A stretch of DNA of 64,000 nt from contig JALOTE010000002.1 of the NCBI GenBank assembly GCA_025458045.1, positions 26,776 through 90,775 of the forward strand. Direction: 5' to 3'. This DNA comes from Rhizobiaceae bacterium. Its GTDB lineage: Bacteria > Pseudomonadota > Alphaproteobacteria > Rhizobiales > Rhizobiaceae. Position 1 is the stretch's first letter. Every line of letters begins with the position of its first letter. Positions 35,733-46,167 of the stretch are shown here, one piece after another. A program made the position numbers and the translations under genes. The notes beneath the pieces are model-generated. The model did not search any database. It was not told where the DNA came from and saw only the letters and a program-made list of their open reading frames with translations.

Positions 35733-37104
35733 ACCCCCGTGCCTTGATCAGCGCCTCATACCAACGGCCGCTGTCCTTCACTGTCCGCTCTTGCGTGGCG
35801 TAGTCGACGTGCACGATGCCGAAGCGGGCCGAGTAGCCTTCGGCCCACTCGAAATTGTCAAGCAGGCTCCAGAGAAAGTAGCCGCGGATGTCGTGGCCTT
35901 TCTCCTGGCCGTCCGCGATCATCGACGCCACCTGATCGAGATGGGATTCGAGATAGGACAACCGCAAATTGTCCGGGATCCGGCCCGAGTTCGAACCGCG
36001 CCCGGCTTCAGTGTTGTCGCAAGCGCCGTTCTCGGTGATGTAGATCGGCGGCAGAGCGTAGCGCTTTTTCAGCTCGTCAAGGCAATGGGTGAAGGCGTCC
36101 GGCATGATGTCCCAGCCGAGATCGGTTTTCGGCAGATCGTTGCGCCGGATGGCGCGGGCGCGGGGCCAATGGCTGTCGGGGGCATCGAACACATGCTCCG
36201 GCGTGTAGTAATTGACGCCGGTGAAGTCTCCCGGCTGGTGGATGTCGGCCATGTCCTCCTGCCAGGCTTCCGGGAGCAAAGGTCCGAGTTCCGCAACCAG
36301 TTCCTCCGGATAGGCACCCGAATAGACCGGGCCGTAGAACGCGCCATTGTTGAAATCAAAGGCGCGCAACGCCGCCTTTTCGGCCCGCTCGCTCGCTTCG
36401 CCCGGATAGATCGATTGCGGGTTGAGGACGAGGCCCGCCGGAATGTCGGCCTTCACCGATTTGATTGCCTGCATGGCCAGCCCGTGGGCGAGGTTGACGT
36501 GATGCACCGTGCGCATGGCCGCTCCGAGGTCGGTCAGGCCGGGCGCATGGATGCCGTGGAGATGGCTCAGGTAAGTGACGCACCAAGGCTCGTTCAGCGT
36601 GCAGATCGCGGCCAGCCGGTCGCCGAATTTGAGGGTCAGCAGTTCGGCATAGTCCGCGAAGGCCTTCGCCGTGTCGCGGTTGCGCCAGCCGCCCTTGTCT
36701 TCCAGGGCCTGCGGCAAATCCCAATGATAGAAAGTGGCGAAAGGCTGGATGCCGCGCGCCAGCAGCCCGTCGATCAGCCGGTCATAGAAGGTGAGCCCTT
36801 CGGCCAGCGGCCGGCCCATGCCGGATGGCAGGATGCGCGGCCAGGCGATGGAAAACCGGTAGGCCTGAATGCCGAGCCCGGCCATCAGGTCGAGGTCCTT
36901 CTCCCACAGGCGGTAATGGTCGCAGGCGGTTTCCCCCGTGTCGCCGCCCTTCACCTTGCCGGGCGTGGCGGAAAACACGTCCCAGATCGATGCGCCGCGC
37001 CCATCGGCATGGACGGCTCCTTCGACCTGATAGGACGCGGTCGCGGTGCCGAAGAGGAACGATTTCGGGAAACGCTTTGAAAGGTGTTCGGCGCTGGATG
37101 ACAT
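35731..37104 (-). CDS. GH1 family beta-glucosidase
   Basis: A 457-residue glycoside hydrolase of family 1. FLFGTATASYQVEGA opens the barrel; the acid/base glutamate is in TLNEPWCVTYL and the nucleophile in IYITENGACDN. FEWAEGYSARFGIVHVDY is the usual C-terminus. It hydrolyses beta-glucosides such as cellobiose, in the cytosol because no signal peptide is present. The frame is open up to a TTG, but the ATG at 37104 (MSSSAEHL) is preferred. No sugar transporter gene is next to it. Confidence 0.94.
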   Translation of the reverse strand: MSSSAEHLSKRFPKSFLFGTATASYQVEGAVHADGRGASIWDVFSATPGKVKGGDTGETACDHYRLWEKDLDLMAGLGIQAYRFSIAWPRILPSGMGRPLAEGLTFYDRLIDGLLARGIQPFATFYHWDLPQALEDKGGWRNRDTAKAFADYAELLTLKFGDRLAAICTLNEPWCVTYLSHLHGIHAPGLTDLGAAMRTVHHVNLAHGLAMQAIKSVKADIPAGLVLNPQSIYPGEASERAEKAALRAFDFNNGAFYGPVYSGAYPEELVAELGPLLPEAWQEDMADIHQPGDFTGVNYYTPEHVFDAPDSHWPRARAIRRNDLPKTDLGWDIMPDAFTHCLDELKKRYALPPIYITENGACDNTEAGRGSNSGRIPDNLRLSYLESHLDQVASMIADGQEKGHDIRGYFLWSLLDNFEWAEGYSARFGIVHVDYATQERTVKDSGRWYEALIKARG

Positions 37105-37215
37105 GGGTGCTGGTTCCAATTGGCAGGCGCAATCGCCGCGGCCTACCGGCTAGCCGCCGCGGTGGTGAAGCGCAACGGGTGCATTCCAGCTTCATGACAC
37201 GACGCGTGCCCGTGA

Positions 37216-40200
37216 TCACGCTTTCCGACGTGAAGCTCCTGTTGGAAGCCATTGCGCCACGCGTCCAAGAAGCATCTCGGGGCTGACGGGTTTTGCAATA
37301 TGGTCACTCATGCCGCAGCGGCGGCAGGCCTCGCGTTCCTCGTCGGACACATGTGCCGTCACGCCGATGATCGGCACGCGGTCGCCACCCAGTTCCGCCA
37401 TGTCGCGGATGGCGGATGTCGCCTGATACCCGTTCAGCCGCGGCATGTTGACATCCATCAGCACCAACAACGGCTTGTGGGACCGGAAGGCATCCACGGC
37501 GAGCGCGCCATCGGCGACGATTTGGTATGTGAGGCCGGTCATGTCGAGAATTTGCGCCATGACAAGCTGGTTGACCGGATTGTCTTCTGCGACAAGCACA
37601 TCGACGCGATGTCCGGTCCCCGCCCATTGCGGGGCGGCAGGCGGATCGATGCGCGTGGACGCGGATTCGACCCCGGCCGCAGCCGACTTGCGCAACACGG
37701 CCGCCGGCCCCGTCCCTGTTTGCGCTTGAAGGCAGGCAAGCACATGATGGAGCAATTCCGCCTGGCGGACCGGGCCCGTCATCATGGCGCTGAGGTCTCC
37801 GGTAGACGCACCGGTGACCGCGTTGACAGGAGCGATCAACAGCTTGCCGACGGGGGCGAACGGCCACCGCGCGTCAAAACGCGCGGCCTGCTGCTGGCAA
37901 TTTGCACCCATGCCGCCGCAGCCGATGATCAACAGGTCGGGCGGCGCGCCCCGCTCGCACGTTGTCGTGGCGAGCGCGAGGGCGAGGTCAACGCTCTCAA
38001 CCCCGCAGGCGTCAAAGCCCCAATGCGTCAATGGCTCGACGAGGGCGCGGCGCTGTGCTTCGCTCCGGTCCAGCACGATGATGCGGCGGCCGCGCAGAGC
38101 GTCCGGAACGAGGACCGCAGGGGGGCGCGGGTCCGCGCAGGCAAGCGGCAGATCGACGCGGAAACTGCTGCCTTCGCCGGGCGCGCTGGTCACGGTGCAA
38201 GTGCCGCCCATCATCTCGGTCAACCGGGCGACAATGGAAAGGCCGAGGCCCGTTCCGCTCTGGCGCGTTCCGGTATCGGCTTCGAAATGCGTGAACCGGT
38301 CGAAGATGCGGTCGATCTGGCTCTCCGGAATGCCGCAGCCCGTGTCCGACACGGTGATGTCGAGGCCGAGTGTGCCGTTCGTCACCTCGCCATTGGCGCA
38401 AATCACGATCTCGCCGCGTTCCGTTGCCTTGATGGCGTTGCCGATGAGGTTGGCGAGGATCTGCCGGATGCGCAGCTCATCGCCTGTGACAATGGCAGGC
38501 AGGCGCGGAGCGGCGCAAACCACGATGCGTGTTTCACGCTCGCAGGCTTTTGCGGCCAGAAGCCCCGCGACGTCTTCCAAAGCCTGGCGCAGCGGGAAGG
38601 GCTTCACGTCCAACGTCATCGAGCCCGCACCGATCTTGGAATAGTCGAGGATGTTGTTGATTGTGCCAAGGAGCGTCTCGCCCGACTTGCGGATCACATC
38701 GACAAACATGCGCTGGCGTTCATCCAGCGCACCCTGCCCAAGCAGATCGGCCATCGACAGGACGCCGTTCATGGGTGTGCGGATCTCGTGGCTCATATTG
38801 GCAAGGAAATCCGACTTCGCCTTGTCGGCGCTCTCCGCCCGCCGCATCGTCAGTTCCAGCGCGCGCTCGCGCTGGCGCAGGGCCGTCACATCGAACATGT
38901 AGCCGGCGACATAGCGTTTGCCGCCTTCGGTGGTGATCAGCGATTTCCGGACGATGCGGGTGCGCTCCTCACCGCCATCGAAATAGTCTTCTTCGGTCGC
39001 GAAAGGTTCGCCGGTTTCCAGCACGGCGCGTTCACTTTGCTCAAACTCGCAGGCATCCGCCTCCGACACAAAGTCCCGCGCCATCTTGCCCTCGAAGCCC
39101 GAGGGTGTTTCGCCATGGATCCGCGCGAAAGCGTCATTGCAAAAGACAAAGCGCAAAGCCTCGTCCTTCACGAAGATTGGTTCCTTCAATTCATTGACGA
39201 CTTCGCGGGCAAGCTTGGCGTCCTCCAGCGCGTCGCGGATGCGGGTTTCGCTGGCCTTGAGTTCGGTGATGTCGGTGCGCACATCCACACGTTCACCTGT
39301 GGGTGTCATGGTTTCGCGCTGCAGGATCCATCGGCCATCCTGCGACAGATAGAGATATTCCGCATCCTGCCGCCGCTGGCGGCGGCCGATGACCTCGCTC
39401 AACCATCGCTGCGGATCGCCTGATTCATTGGCCGCGACCACGAGCCCGCAATCGACCATGCGCCGCATGATGGCTTCGTAAGTCTCGCCTTCGCGAAAAT
39501 CGATGAAAGGCGAGGCCATGTTTTTCAACGTCCGGTTGAACAGGACGAGACGATCCTCCGCATCCCACAGGGCAAAGCCAGTGGACAGGGAATCGATGGC
39601 GACGCGAAGCCGCAGCCGCGCATCTTCGGCGGCGTGGCTTGCTTCCGCGATCCGCTGTTCACTCCGCTTCAATTCCGTGATGTCGGTGCGGATGTCGACC
39701 CGCAGGCCGTCGGAGGTCGACGTGACGCGGCGCAGGATCCAGCGGCCGTCGCAGATCGGGTAAGTGTCTTCGAGATCCTGCTTTCCCTTCAGGGCTTCGA
39801 TGTCACTGGCAAGCCAAGCCTCAAAACCGTCATCCCGATTGATGATGCGGCCGGCGTCGGCCACGCGCCGCAAAATGTCACCATAGACTTCGCCATCGCT
39901 GATCGGCACGCCAGGCCCGATCATGTCGATGAACTTGCTGTTGCACATGATCATCCGGGCATCGTGGGACCACAATGCGAAGCCGGTGGACAATGCCTCG
40001 ATCGCGCTGCGCATCTGGGTTTCGGCGGCATAGGCCGTGGCGCGGGCGAGTTCGAGTTCGGACGCATGTCTCACTCGGTCGGTCACATCGACGCGCACCG
40101 AAATGAAGTTGCCGTCAGGCAGGCGTTTGGAGATCTGCTGGAGGTGCCGCCCGTCAGACAGGATGGTGACATCCCGGTAATCGTCCTGCCGGTGCTGCTT

Positions 40201-40977
40201 CTGGCGTCGGGCGATCCATTCCGCGCGCGCCGCATCCCTGTCCTTGGCTTCGATCTCGTGCGGGTTGGCGATGATGCCGCGATCCCACGCCACTTCGAGA
40301 AGTTTCAGGATAGGGGTGCCGGGAATGAGATGGTCGGCAAAGCCGGAAAAAATGTCGCGGTAATGAGCATTGCAGGTGACGAAGCGCGACTGAGCATCGA
40401 AGATAGCGATCCCAACCGGGATGGATTCAAACACTTCGCCGAGCAGCGTCTCCATGCGCTGGATGCGGTCGGTGGCATTCTTCAGGCCTGACTGCACGAA
40501 GGCGCTGTCGGACAGGGCGCGCGAAATGCCGAGGTAGCCGGTGAACGTGCCGGAATGATCAAATCGCGGCACGCCGGACGTGCAGATCCAGCTTTGGCGG
40601 CCGGTTCGATCACGCGCTTCAAACACGAAATCGGAAAAGGCCCGATGCTGCTCGAGATCGTCGAAATGTCTCAGCACCTCCGGCGCAAGAGACCCATTGA
40701 CAAAGAAACAGTCCCGGCGCGTCCTGCCGATCAGGTCGGCAACGAGCACGCCAGTCGCAGGCTCCATTGCCGGAGAAATGAACGAATAGCGATGGGCCGC
40801 ATCCGTTTCCCACGTCCAGGCAGGGCCAAGCGTGAAAAGGGTGGCCAGTTCCTCATGGGTGTAACGCTGCAAGACGCGCCCGACGGCGTCCGCAAGCCCG
40901 CACGTCGCCTCTGTGCCATGGCGCAGGGCCAAGCGTGCATCTTCGATCTCTTCGCAGGCGGGCGTGTCCACAACCAT
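37216..40977 (-). CDS. Multi-PAS hybrid histidine kinase
   Basis: A 1253-residue cytosolic sensor kinase with no membrane segments. Five PAS domains are seen at about residues 45-155, 175-300, 320-435, 455-575 and 595-700; three have the PAS_7 phrase TGFALWxxxxR. The HisKA histidine is H730 in FLANMSHEIRTPMNG, the ATPase has the N box NLIGNAIKA (843-851) and G boxes DTGCGIP and GTGLGLS. Two receiver domains follow. The first (about 964-1085) has lost the phosphorylated aspartate, DLLIIGCGGMG in place of a DxxM turn, while the second is intact with Asp1175 in VLMDVNMPRLNG. No partner regulator is encoded nearby. Confidence 0.9.
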   Translation of the reverse strand: MVVDTPACEEIEDARLALRHGTEATCGLADAVGRVLQRYTHEELATLFTLGPAWTWETDAAHRYSFISPAMEPATGVLVADLIGRTRRDCFFVNGSLAPEVLRHFDDLEQHRAFSDFVFEARDRTGRQSWICTSGVPRFDHSGTFTGYLGISRALSDSAFVQSGLKNATDRIQRMETLLGEVFESIPVGIAIFDAQSRFVTCNAHYRDIFSGFADHLIPGTPILKLLEVAWDRGIIANPHEIEAKDRDAARAEWIARRQKQHRQDDYRDVTILSDGRHLQQISKRLPDGNFISVRVDVTDRVRHASELELARATAYAAETQMRSAIEALSTGFALWSHDARMIMCNSKFIDMIGPGVPISDGEVYGDILRRVADAGRIINRDDGFEAWLASDIEALKGKQDLEDTYPICDGRWILRRVTSTSDGLRVDIRTDITELKRSEQRIAEASHAAEDARLRLRVAIDSLSTGFALWDAEDRLVLFNRTLKNMASPFIDFREGETYEAIMRRMVDCGLVVAANESGDPQRWLSEVIGRRQRRQDAEYLYLSQDGRWILQRETMTPTGERVDVRTDITELKASETRIRDALEDAKLAREVVNELKEPIFVKDEALRFVFCNDAFARIHGETPSGFEGKMARDFVSEADACEFEQSERAVLETGEPFATEEDYFDGGEERTRIVRKSLITTEGGKRYVAGYMFDVTALRQRERALELTMRRAESADKAKSDFLANMSHEIRTPMNGVLSMADLLGQGALDERQRMFVDVIRKSGETLLGTINNILDYSKIGAGSMTLDVKPFPLRQALEDVAGLLAAKACERETRIVVCAAPRLPAIVTGDELRIRQILANLIGNAIKATERGEIVICANGEVTNGTLGLDITVSDTGCGIPESQIDRIFDRFTHFEADTGTRQSGTGLGLSIVARLTEMMGGTCTVTSAPGEGSSFRVDLPLACADPRPPAVLVPDALRGRRIIVLDRSEAQRRALVEPLTHWGFDACGVESVDLALALATTTCERGAPPDLLIIGCGGMGANCQQQAARFDARWPFAPVGKLLIAPVNAVTGASTGDLSAMMTGPVRQAELLHHVLACLQAQTGTGPAAVLRKSAAAGVESASTRIDPPAAPQWAGTGHRVDVLVAEDNPVNQLVMAQILDMTGLTYQIVADGALAVDAFRSHKPLLVLMDVNMPRLNGYQATSAIRDMAELGGDRVPIIGVTAHVSDEEREACRRCGMSDHIAKPVSPEMLLGRVAQWLPTGASRRKA

Positions 40978-41073
40978 TGGCTTCCAAACCGGACCAATGG
41001 TTTACTTGGCTGAAATGCTTTTCGGTTTGGTAAACGGAACCGGCTTGACGTGACGGCAATTTGACAGGGTGCC

Positions 41074-41430
41074 TCACGGCATCGGCGTGATGCGCCAGCG
41101 CGCGGTCTGGCTGCCGTCGCGCGTTGAAAAAGTCAGGATTTCCTCGGTTCCGTCAGCGAGCCGCACCCGCAGCGCCATGGCGTCGGTTCCAAGCGACTGA
41201 TCAACCACGGTGGCGCCAACGGGGATGACAAAGGAGCCTTCCGCCCGCGTCCCGCCGCCATCGCGGATTTTGTAGACAACCGCGCCGAGCACTGCGAGAA
41301 CGCCTGCCAGCATGATCCCGATCGATACAATCAAGAGCCGCGCCAGTTTGCGGCGCACAGCTTCGATGGCCGGATCAAGCGGCTTGTCGTCCTCGGCGCC
41401 ATCGGTGCCGGATGGGTTCAGGTCTGCCAT
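41074..41430 (-). CDS. DUF6476-like membrane protein
   Basis: A 118-residue protein with an acidic N-terminus and a membrane helix LLIVSIGIMLAGVLAVLGAVVYK. The outer part has VIPVGATVVDQSLGTDAMALRVRLADGTEEILTF. It lies between a histidine kinase and rluD/rpoH; a small membrane protein in this position is common in alphaproteobacteria and matches the DUF6476 family. The function is unknown. Confidence 0.75.
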   Translation of the reverse strand: MADLNPSGTDGAEDDKPLDPAIEAVRRKLARLLIVSIGIMLAGVLAVLGAVVYKIRDGGGTRAEGSFVIPVGATVVDQSLGTDAMALRVRLADGTEEILTFSTRDGSQTARWRITPMP

Positions 41431-41522
41431 GGGCGATCGCGTCCGCTTGCGTGATCAGCGGCGGTTAGCGGAAGGACGGGCCACCGCCAAGGAAAAAAAT
41501 GCCCGCGCGGATGGCGTGCGCC

Positions 41523-42527
41523 ATGGATGACATCATCACTGTGGGCATCGCCAGCGGCGGGGCGCCGCAAAGGCTGGATCAGGCGCTGGCTGCGGCGTTG
41601 GCGGGAACGCTGTCGCGCTCACGCATTCAGGCGCTGATCGAGGGTGGCGATGTGAGTGTCGACGGCGAGGTGGTGCGCCAGTGCCGCCATGCCGTTCGCG
41701 GCGGCGAGACAGTGCGCATCCGGGTGCCGGAGGCCGCACCGGCCGTGCCGAAAGGCGAGGCCATCCCCTTCGACATCCTGCATGAGGACGATGATCTGAT
41801 CGTGCTGATGAAGCCGGCCGGGCTGACCGTGCATCCCGGCGCCGGTGTGCCAGACGGCACGCTCGTCAACGCGTTGATTGCCCATTGCGGAGACAGCCTT
41901 TCCGGCATTGGCGGTGTGAAACGCCCCGGCATTGTCCACCGGCTCGACAAGGAGACATCGGGCGTCATGGTTGTCGCCAAGAACGACATGGCGCATCACG
42001 CGCTGTCGGCCCAATTTGCCGATCATGGCCGGACGGGCCTGCTGGAACGGCGCTATCTGGCGCTTGTCTGGGGTGCGCCGGCACGCAGTTCGGGCACAGT
42101 CGATGCGCCGCTTGGCCGTTCATCCACCGACCGCACGAAGCGCGCGGTTGTGGCGCTGTCTCACCCGGATGCCCGCGAAGCCGTCACGCATTATGTCATC
42201 CGCGAACGCTTTGGCCCCCCGGCAAAACCCTGGGCGAGCCTTGTCGAATGCCGGTTGGAAACGGGGCGCACCCACCAGATCCGCGTGCACATGGCGCATC
42301 TCGGCCATCCGCTCATCGGCGACCCGCTCTACGGGAAAGGCTTCCAGACGCGGATTGCCACGCTGCCGGAACCCGTGAAGGCCTTGGCGCTAGCCTTCAA
42401 GCGGCAGTCCCTGCACGCGGCGCATCTGACATTCGCGCATCCGCGCAGCAAGAAGGTCATGGTGTTCGACACGCCGCCGCCGGCGGACATGGCCTCTCTC
42501 ATCGCGGCTTTCGCCGAAGCGACATGA
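41523..42527 (+). CDS. rluD: RluA/RluD family pseudouridine synthase
   Basis: A 334-residue enzyme that makes pseudouridine in 23S rRNA. An N-terminal S4-like domain (RLDQALAAALAGTLSRSRIQALIEGGDVSVDG) is followed by the catalytic domain with the aspartate in PGIVHRLDKETSGVMVVAK. The last block, CRLETGRTHQIRVHM and HPLIGDPLYG, is also diagnostic. RluD is inferred from the context next to rpoH; RluA or RluC paralogues are not ruled out. The ATG at 41523 starts the homologous region. Confidence 0.92.
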   Translation: MDDIITVGIASGGAPQRLDQALAAALAGTLSRSRIQALIEGGDVSVDGEVVRQCRHAVRGGETVRIRVPEAAPAVPKGEAIPFDILHEDDDLIVLMKPAGLTVHPGAGVPDGTLVNALIAHCGDSLSGIGGVKRPGIVHRLDKETSGVMVVAKNDMAHHALSAQFADHGRTGLLERRYLALVWGAPARSSGTVDAPLGRSSTDRTKRAVVALSHPDAREAVTHYVIRERFGPPAKPWASLVECRLETGRTHQIRVHMAHLGHPLIGDPLYGKGFQTRIATLPEPVKALALAFKRQSLHAAHLTFAHPRSKKVMVFDTPPPADMASLIAAFAEAT

Positions 42528-42681
42528 TCAACAGGGCGTGAATGGCTCCCCGATTGTTCCGCAGGGCGTGAAATCGCCAAAATCATGTTTATATGGCCTA
42601 GTCATCCGGTGCCGGTTGTCGGGCCGGACTTCGCGCTGGCCGGATCATCGGCGGCGCCTAGACAGGATGGAGGGTGCACCA

Positions 42682-43596
42682 ATGGCCCAAGGCAGAATGC
42701 CCGCGATCGCGTCCGGCGAGGCCGGTCTGTCGCGCTACATGGACGAAATCCGCCGGTTCCCGATGCTTCAGCCGCAAGAAGAATACATGCTGGCAAAGCG
42801 CTTCCAGGAGCATGGCGATGTGAACGCCGCCCACAAGCTGGTGACCAGCCATCTGCGGCTCGTCGCCAAGATCGCGATGGGCTATCGCGGTTATGGCTTG
42901 CCGATGGGCGAGGTTGTCTCCGAAGGCAATGTCGGCCTGATGCAGGCGGTCAAGAAATTCGAGCCCGAGCGCGGCTTCCGTCTTGCCACCTATGCGATGT
43001 GGTGGATCAAGGCCTCGATCCAGGAATACATCCTGCGCTCATGGAGCCTCGTGAAAATGGGCACGACCGTCAACCAGAAGCGGCTGTTCTTCAATCTGCG
43101 CAAGGCCAAAAGCAAATTGCAGGCGCTGGGCGAAGGCGATCTGAAGCCCGAGCACGTCAAGGAAATCGCCACAAACCTCAATGTCACCGAGCAGGACGTC
43201 ATTTCGATGAACCGGCGCCTGTCGGGTGATGCCTCGCTCAACGCGCCGATCAAGGCTGGCGAGGGCGAGAGCGGGGAGTGGCAGGATTGGCTGGTTGACG
43301 AAAGCGACAATGCCGAAGCCATCCTCGTTCGCGAAGACGAAATGGACAGCCGCCGCGCGATGCTGGGCGATGCGCTGGACACGCTGAACGACCGCGAGCG
43401 GCGCATTTTCCTTGCGCGCCGGCTGGCTGAAGAACCGGTGACGCTCGAAGATCTGTCAGCGGAGTTCAACATTTCGCGCGAGCGCGTGCGCCAGATCGAG
43501 GTGCGCGCCTTCGAAAAAGTGCAGGGCCACATGGTCGCGGCGGCGAAAAAGGCGGCGCTCGACGGACCTGCCCGGATGCTGGAACACGCCCGCTGA
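42682..43596 (+). CDS. rpoH: RNA polymerase sigma-32 factor
   Basis: A 304-residue heat-shock sigma factor. Region 2 includes AAHKLVTSHLRLVAKIAMGY and ATYAMWWIKASIQEYIL. The RpoH-specific box is in NQKRLFFNLRKAKSKL. Region 4 ends FNISRERVRQIEVRAFEK. GGAGG lies before the ATG at 42682, which sets the start although the frame is open further upstream. It should direct transcription of heat-shock genes such as clpB, found 15 kb away in this window. The 154-base upstream region probably holds its promoter. Confidence 0.97.
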   Translation: MAQGRMPAIASGEAGLSRYMDEIRRFPMLQPQEEYMLAKRFQEHGDVNAAHKLVTSHLRLVAKIAMGYRGYGLPMGEVVSEGNVGLMQAVKKFEPERGFRLATYAMWWIKASIQEYILRSWSLVKMGTTVNQKRLFFNLRKAKSKLQALGEGDLKPEHVKEIATNLNVTEQDVISMNRRLSGDASLNAPIKAGEGESGEWQDWLVDESDNAEAILVREDEMDSRRAMLGDALDTLNDRERRIFLARRLAEEPVTLEDLSAEFNISRERVRQIEVRAFEKVQGHMVAAAKKAALDGPARMLEHAR

Positions 43597-43667
43597 GCGG
43601 TTCGACTGGCTGCCGCGCCGATCTATGCGGTGCAGCAGCCAAGCTCCTTTTTCGTCATCCCCCGCAA

Positions 43668-44426
43668 TCAGCGGACGATGACGCGGGTGTTTTCCGGCAC
43701 GCGGTCATGCAGGTCGAGGATGTCCTGATTGATCAGGCGGACGCAGCCTGACGACACGGATTTGCCGATGGAGTTCCATTCCGGCGAGCCGTGCAGGCGG
43801 TAGAGCGTGTCGACGCCGTTCTGGTAAATGTAGAGCGCGCGGGCCCCGAGCGGGTTTTGCAGCCCGCCATCCATGCCGCCTTCCCAGGTGCGCGTCTGCT
43901 CATTGAAGGTCGTCGCATATTCCTTCAACTCCGGCCGGCGCTCGATCATCTCGGCAGGCGGATGCCAGCGCGGCCACTTGGCCTTGCGCTCGACCTCGCC
44001 CTCGCCCGACCACTCGAAGCCTTGCTTGCCGAGGCCGACGCCATAGCGCATCGCCCAGCCGCCAGGCATCGTCCAATAGAGGAAATGGCGGGAGGTTTCG
44101 ACAACGAGAACGCCGGGCTTCTCGCCAGTCGTGTTCTCAACCATCTGGCGGTGGAACTGCGGATCGATCTTTTCATACGGAATGGGCGGCAATTTGAACC
44201 CGCTGTCTGAAATCGAGGCATAGGCAACCGCAGGGTCCACCTCTTCCTTGGCAATGGGCGCAAGCGGGAAGCGCAGGCGCGGCTTCGGCCCCGCATCACC
44301 GGCCTGCTGTGTGGTGGTCGTGCAGCCTGTGACGGCGGCCGCCCCAAGCAGAAGCCCTCCATTGAGGATGGTGCGCCGCGACACCAGTGCAGGGGCGGCG
44401 AGCATCGATTTTTTCAAGTCGGTCAT
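43668..44426 (-). CDS. L,D-transpeptidase
   Basis: A 252-residue YkuD-family enzyme that makes 3-3 cross-links in peptidoglycan or attaches proteins to it. The active-site motif H-G-S-P-x7-S-x-G-C-V-R-L is in YRLHGSPEWNSIGKSV and SSGCVRLINQD. The N-terminus has SRRTILNGGLLLGAAAVTGC, combining a Tat-like double arginine and a lipobox cysteine, so the protein is exported and possibly lipid-anchored. It is convergent with rpoH and divergent from leuC. Confidence 0.9.
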   Translation of the reverse strand: MTDLKKSMLAAPALVSRRTILNGGLLLGAAAVTGCTTTTQQAGDAGPKPRLRFPLAPIAKEEVDPAVAYASISDSGFKLPPIPYEKIDPQFHRQMVENTTGEKPGVLVVETSRHFLYWTMPGGWAMRYGVGLGKQGFEWSGEGEVERKAKWPRWHPPAEMIERRPELKEYATTFNEQTRTWEGGMDGGLQNPLGARALYIYQNGVDTLYRLHGSPEWNSIGKSVSSGCVRLINQDILDLHDRVPENTRVIVR

Positions 44427-44729
44427 GTCAGGCCAAACGCAAGTTTTTGATATGGGCCGCGTCTAACCGATTTGTGTTGCAACTGAACAGCATGAGACGC
44501 CGCCGCTGACGCGCTTGTGACCGCTTCGGGCGGCCTGCGTTGCCGTCGAACAACACATCATTTGGGAGAAGGCTGGCATTGTCGGCCATCCGGTCATTGC
44601 CTGAACGGCAAGAGGGTCGCCCCGCTTCCCCCCGGCGGATTCTTGACCGGTCTCGGACCAATGTGCATATCGCCCGCAAAGATAGCGGCGGCCGACGCCG
44701 CCTGGCCAAGCTGACGGATTGGAATGAGA
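44427..44729. other. Divergent ldt/leuC intergenic region
   Basis: This 303-base stretch must hold promoters for both genes. I see no clear leucine-rich leader peptide or T-box. A five-codon ATG-AGA-CGC-CGC-CGC-TGA at 44491 is the only small frame and has no leucine. Confidence 0.5.
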
Positions 44730-46139
44730 ATGGCTGAACCCCGCACCCTGTATGACAAGATCTGGGATGACCATGTGGTCGAGACCCGGGATGACGGCAA
44801 TGCCATCCTCTATATCGACCGGCATCTCGTGCATGAAGTGACAAGTCCGCAGGCCTTCGAGGGCCTGCGTTTCGCCGGCCGCACGGTGCGGGCGCCGGAG
44901 CGCACGCTGGCTGTCGTCGATCACAATGTGCCGACCTCGCCTGACCGCGCGCAAGGCATCAAGAACGAGGAAAGCCGGATCCAGGTCGAGGCGCTGGCGA
45001 AGAACGCCGCCGACTTCGGCGTCGAGTATTATTCCGAGAACGACGTGCGGCAGGGCATCGTGCATATTGTCGGGCCGGAACAGGGTTTCACGCTGCCGGG
45101 GATGACGATCGTCTGCGGTGACAGCCACACCTCCACCCATGGCGCGTTTGGCGCGCTGGCGCATGGGATCGGCACGTCGGAGGTCGAACATGTGCTCGCC
45201 ACCCAGACGCTGATCCAGAAAAAGGCGAAAAACATGCTGGTGCGCGTGGATGGCGCGTTGCCCGACGGCGTGACCGCCAAGGACATCATCCTTGCCATCA
45301 TCGGCGAGATCGGCACGGCGGGCGGCACCGGCCACGTGATCGAATATGCCGGGGACGCGATCCGCGCTCTCTCGATGGAAGGCCGCATGACGGTTTGCAA
45401 CATGTCGATCGAAGGTGGCGCGCGCGCAGGCCTGATCGCGCCGGACGACAAGACATTTGCCTATATCAACGGCCGTCCGCGCGCGCCCAAGGGCAAGGCG
45501 TGGGATATGGCGATGGCCTATTGGCAGACGCTGAAATCCGACGACGGCGCGCATTTCGACCGGGTTGTCACGCTGGATGCGGCCGCATTGCCACCCATCG
45601 TCTCGTGGGGGTCGTCGCCGGAGGACGTGGTTTCCGTCACCGGCGTCGTGCCCGATCCGGCCTTGATCGCGGATGCCAACAAGCGCGCCTCGAAGGAACG
45701 CGCGCTCGCTTACATGGGTCTCACGGCAGGGACTAAAATCACCGACATCGCGATTGACCGTGTGTTCATCGGATCCTGCACCAATGGCCGCATCGAGGAC
45801 CTGCGGGCGGCCGCCGCGATGATCGCAGGCAGGACCGTCGCGCCGTCGGTGTCGGCCATGGTGGTGCCCGGATCCGGCCTTGTGAAGGCACAGGCGGAAG
45901 CCGAAGGGCTTGACACGGTCTTCAAGGCCGCCGGCTTCGACTGGCGCGAGCCAGGCTGCTCGATGTGCCTTGCGATGAACGAGGACCGGCTGAAGCCGGA
46001 AGAGCGCTGCGCTTCCACCTCCAACCGCAATTTCGAGGGCCGTCAGGGTTTCAAGGGCCGGACCCATCTTGTCTCCCCCGCCATGGCGGCGGCAGCGGCG
46101 GTCGCCGGGAAATTCGTCGATATCAGGGATTGGAAATGA
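44730..46139 (+). CDS. leuC: 3-isopropylmalate dehydratase large subunit
   Basis: A 469-residue aconitase-family protein. It converts 2- to 3-isopropylmalate in leucine synthesis, together with LeuD. It begins [16 protein letters not shown]; the 4Fe-4S cysteines are in [14 protein letters not shown] and [43 protein letters not shown] and [10 protein letters not shown] are conserved. leuD and leuB are not in the window. An ATG two codons upstream at 44724 is possible. Confidence 0.97.
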   Translation: MAEPRTLYDKIWDDHVVETRDDGNAILYIDRHLVHEVTSPQAFEGLRFAGRTVRAPERTLAVVDHNVPTSPDRAQGIKNEESRIQVEALAKNAADFGVEYYSENDVRQGIVHIVGPEQGFTLPGMTIVCGDSHTSTHGAFGALAHGIGTSEVEHVLATQTLIQKKAKNMLVRVDGALPDGVTAKDIILAIIGEIGTAGGTGHVIEYAGDAIRALSMEGRMTVCNMSIEGGARAGLIAPDDKTFAYINGRPRAPKGKAWDMAMAYWQTLKSDDGAHFDRVVTLDAAALPPIVSWGSSPEDVVSVTGVVPDPALIADANKRASKERALAYMGLTAGTKITDIAIDRVFIGSCTNGRIEDLRAAAAMIAGRTVAPSVSAMVVPGSGLVKAQAEAEGLDTVFKAAGFDWREPGCSMCLAMNEDRLKPEERCASTSNRNFEGRQGFKGRTHLVSPAMAAAAAVAGKFVDIRDWK

Positions 46140-46167
46140 GCTTCATCATGACGCGTGGCGGCGTGTC

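Noticed and set aside
37252..39423. 723-residue plus-strand frame opposite the histidine kinase
   Set aside because: Same reason: low-complexity His/Arg/Ala composition and no domain; the kinase frame has complete motifs.
44491..44508. Five-codon Met-Arg-Arg-Arg-Arg frame before leuC as a leader peptide
   Set aside because: It has no leucine codons and no attenuator hairpin with a T-run follows.
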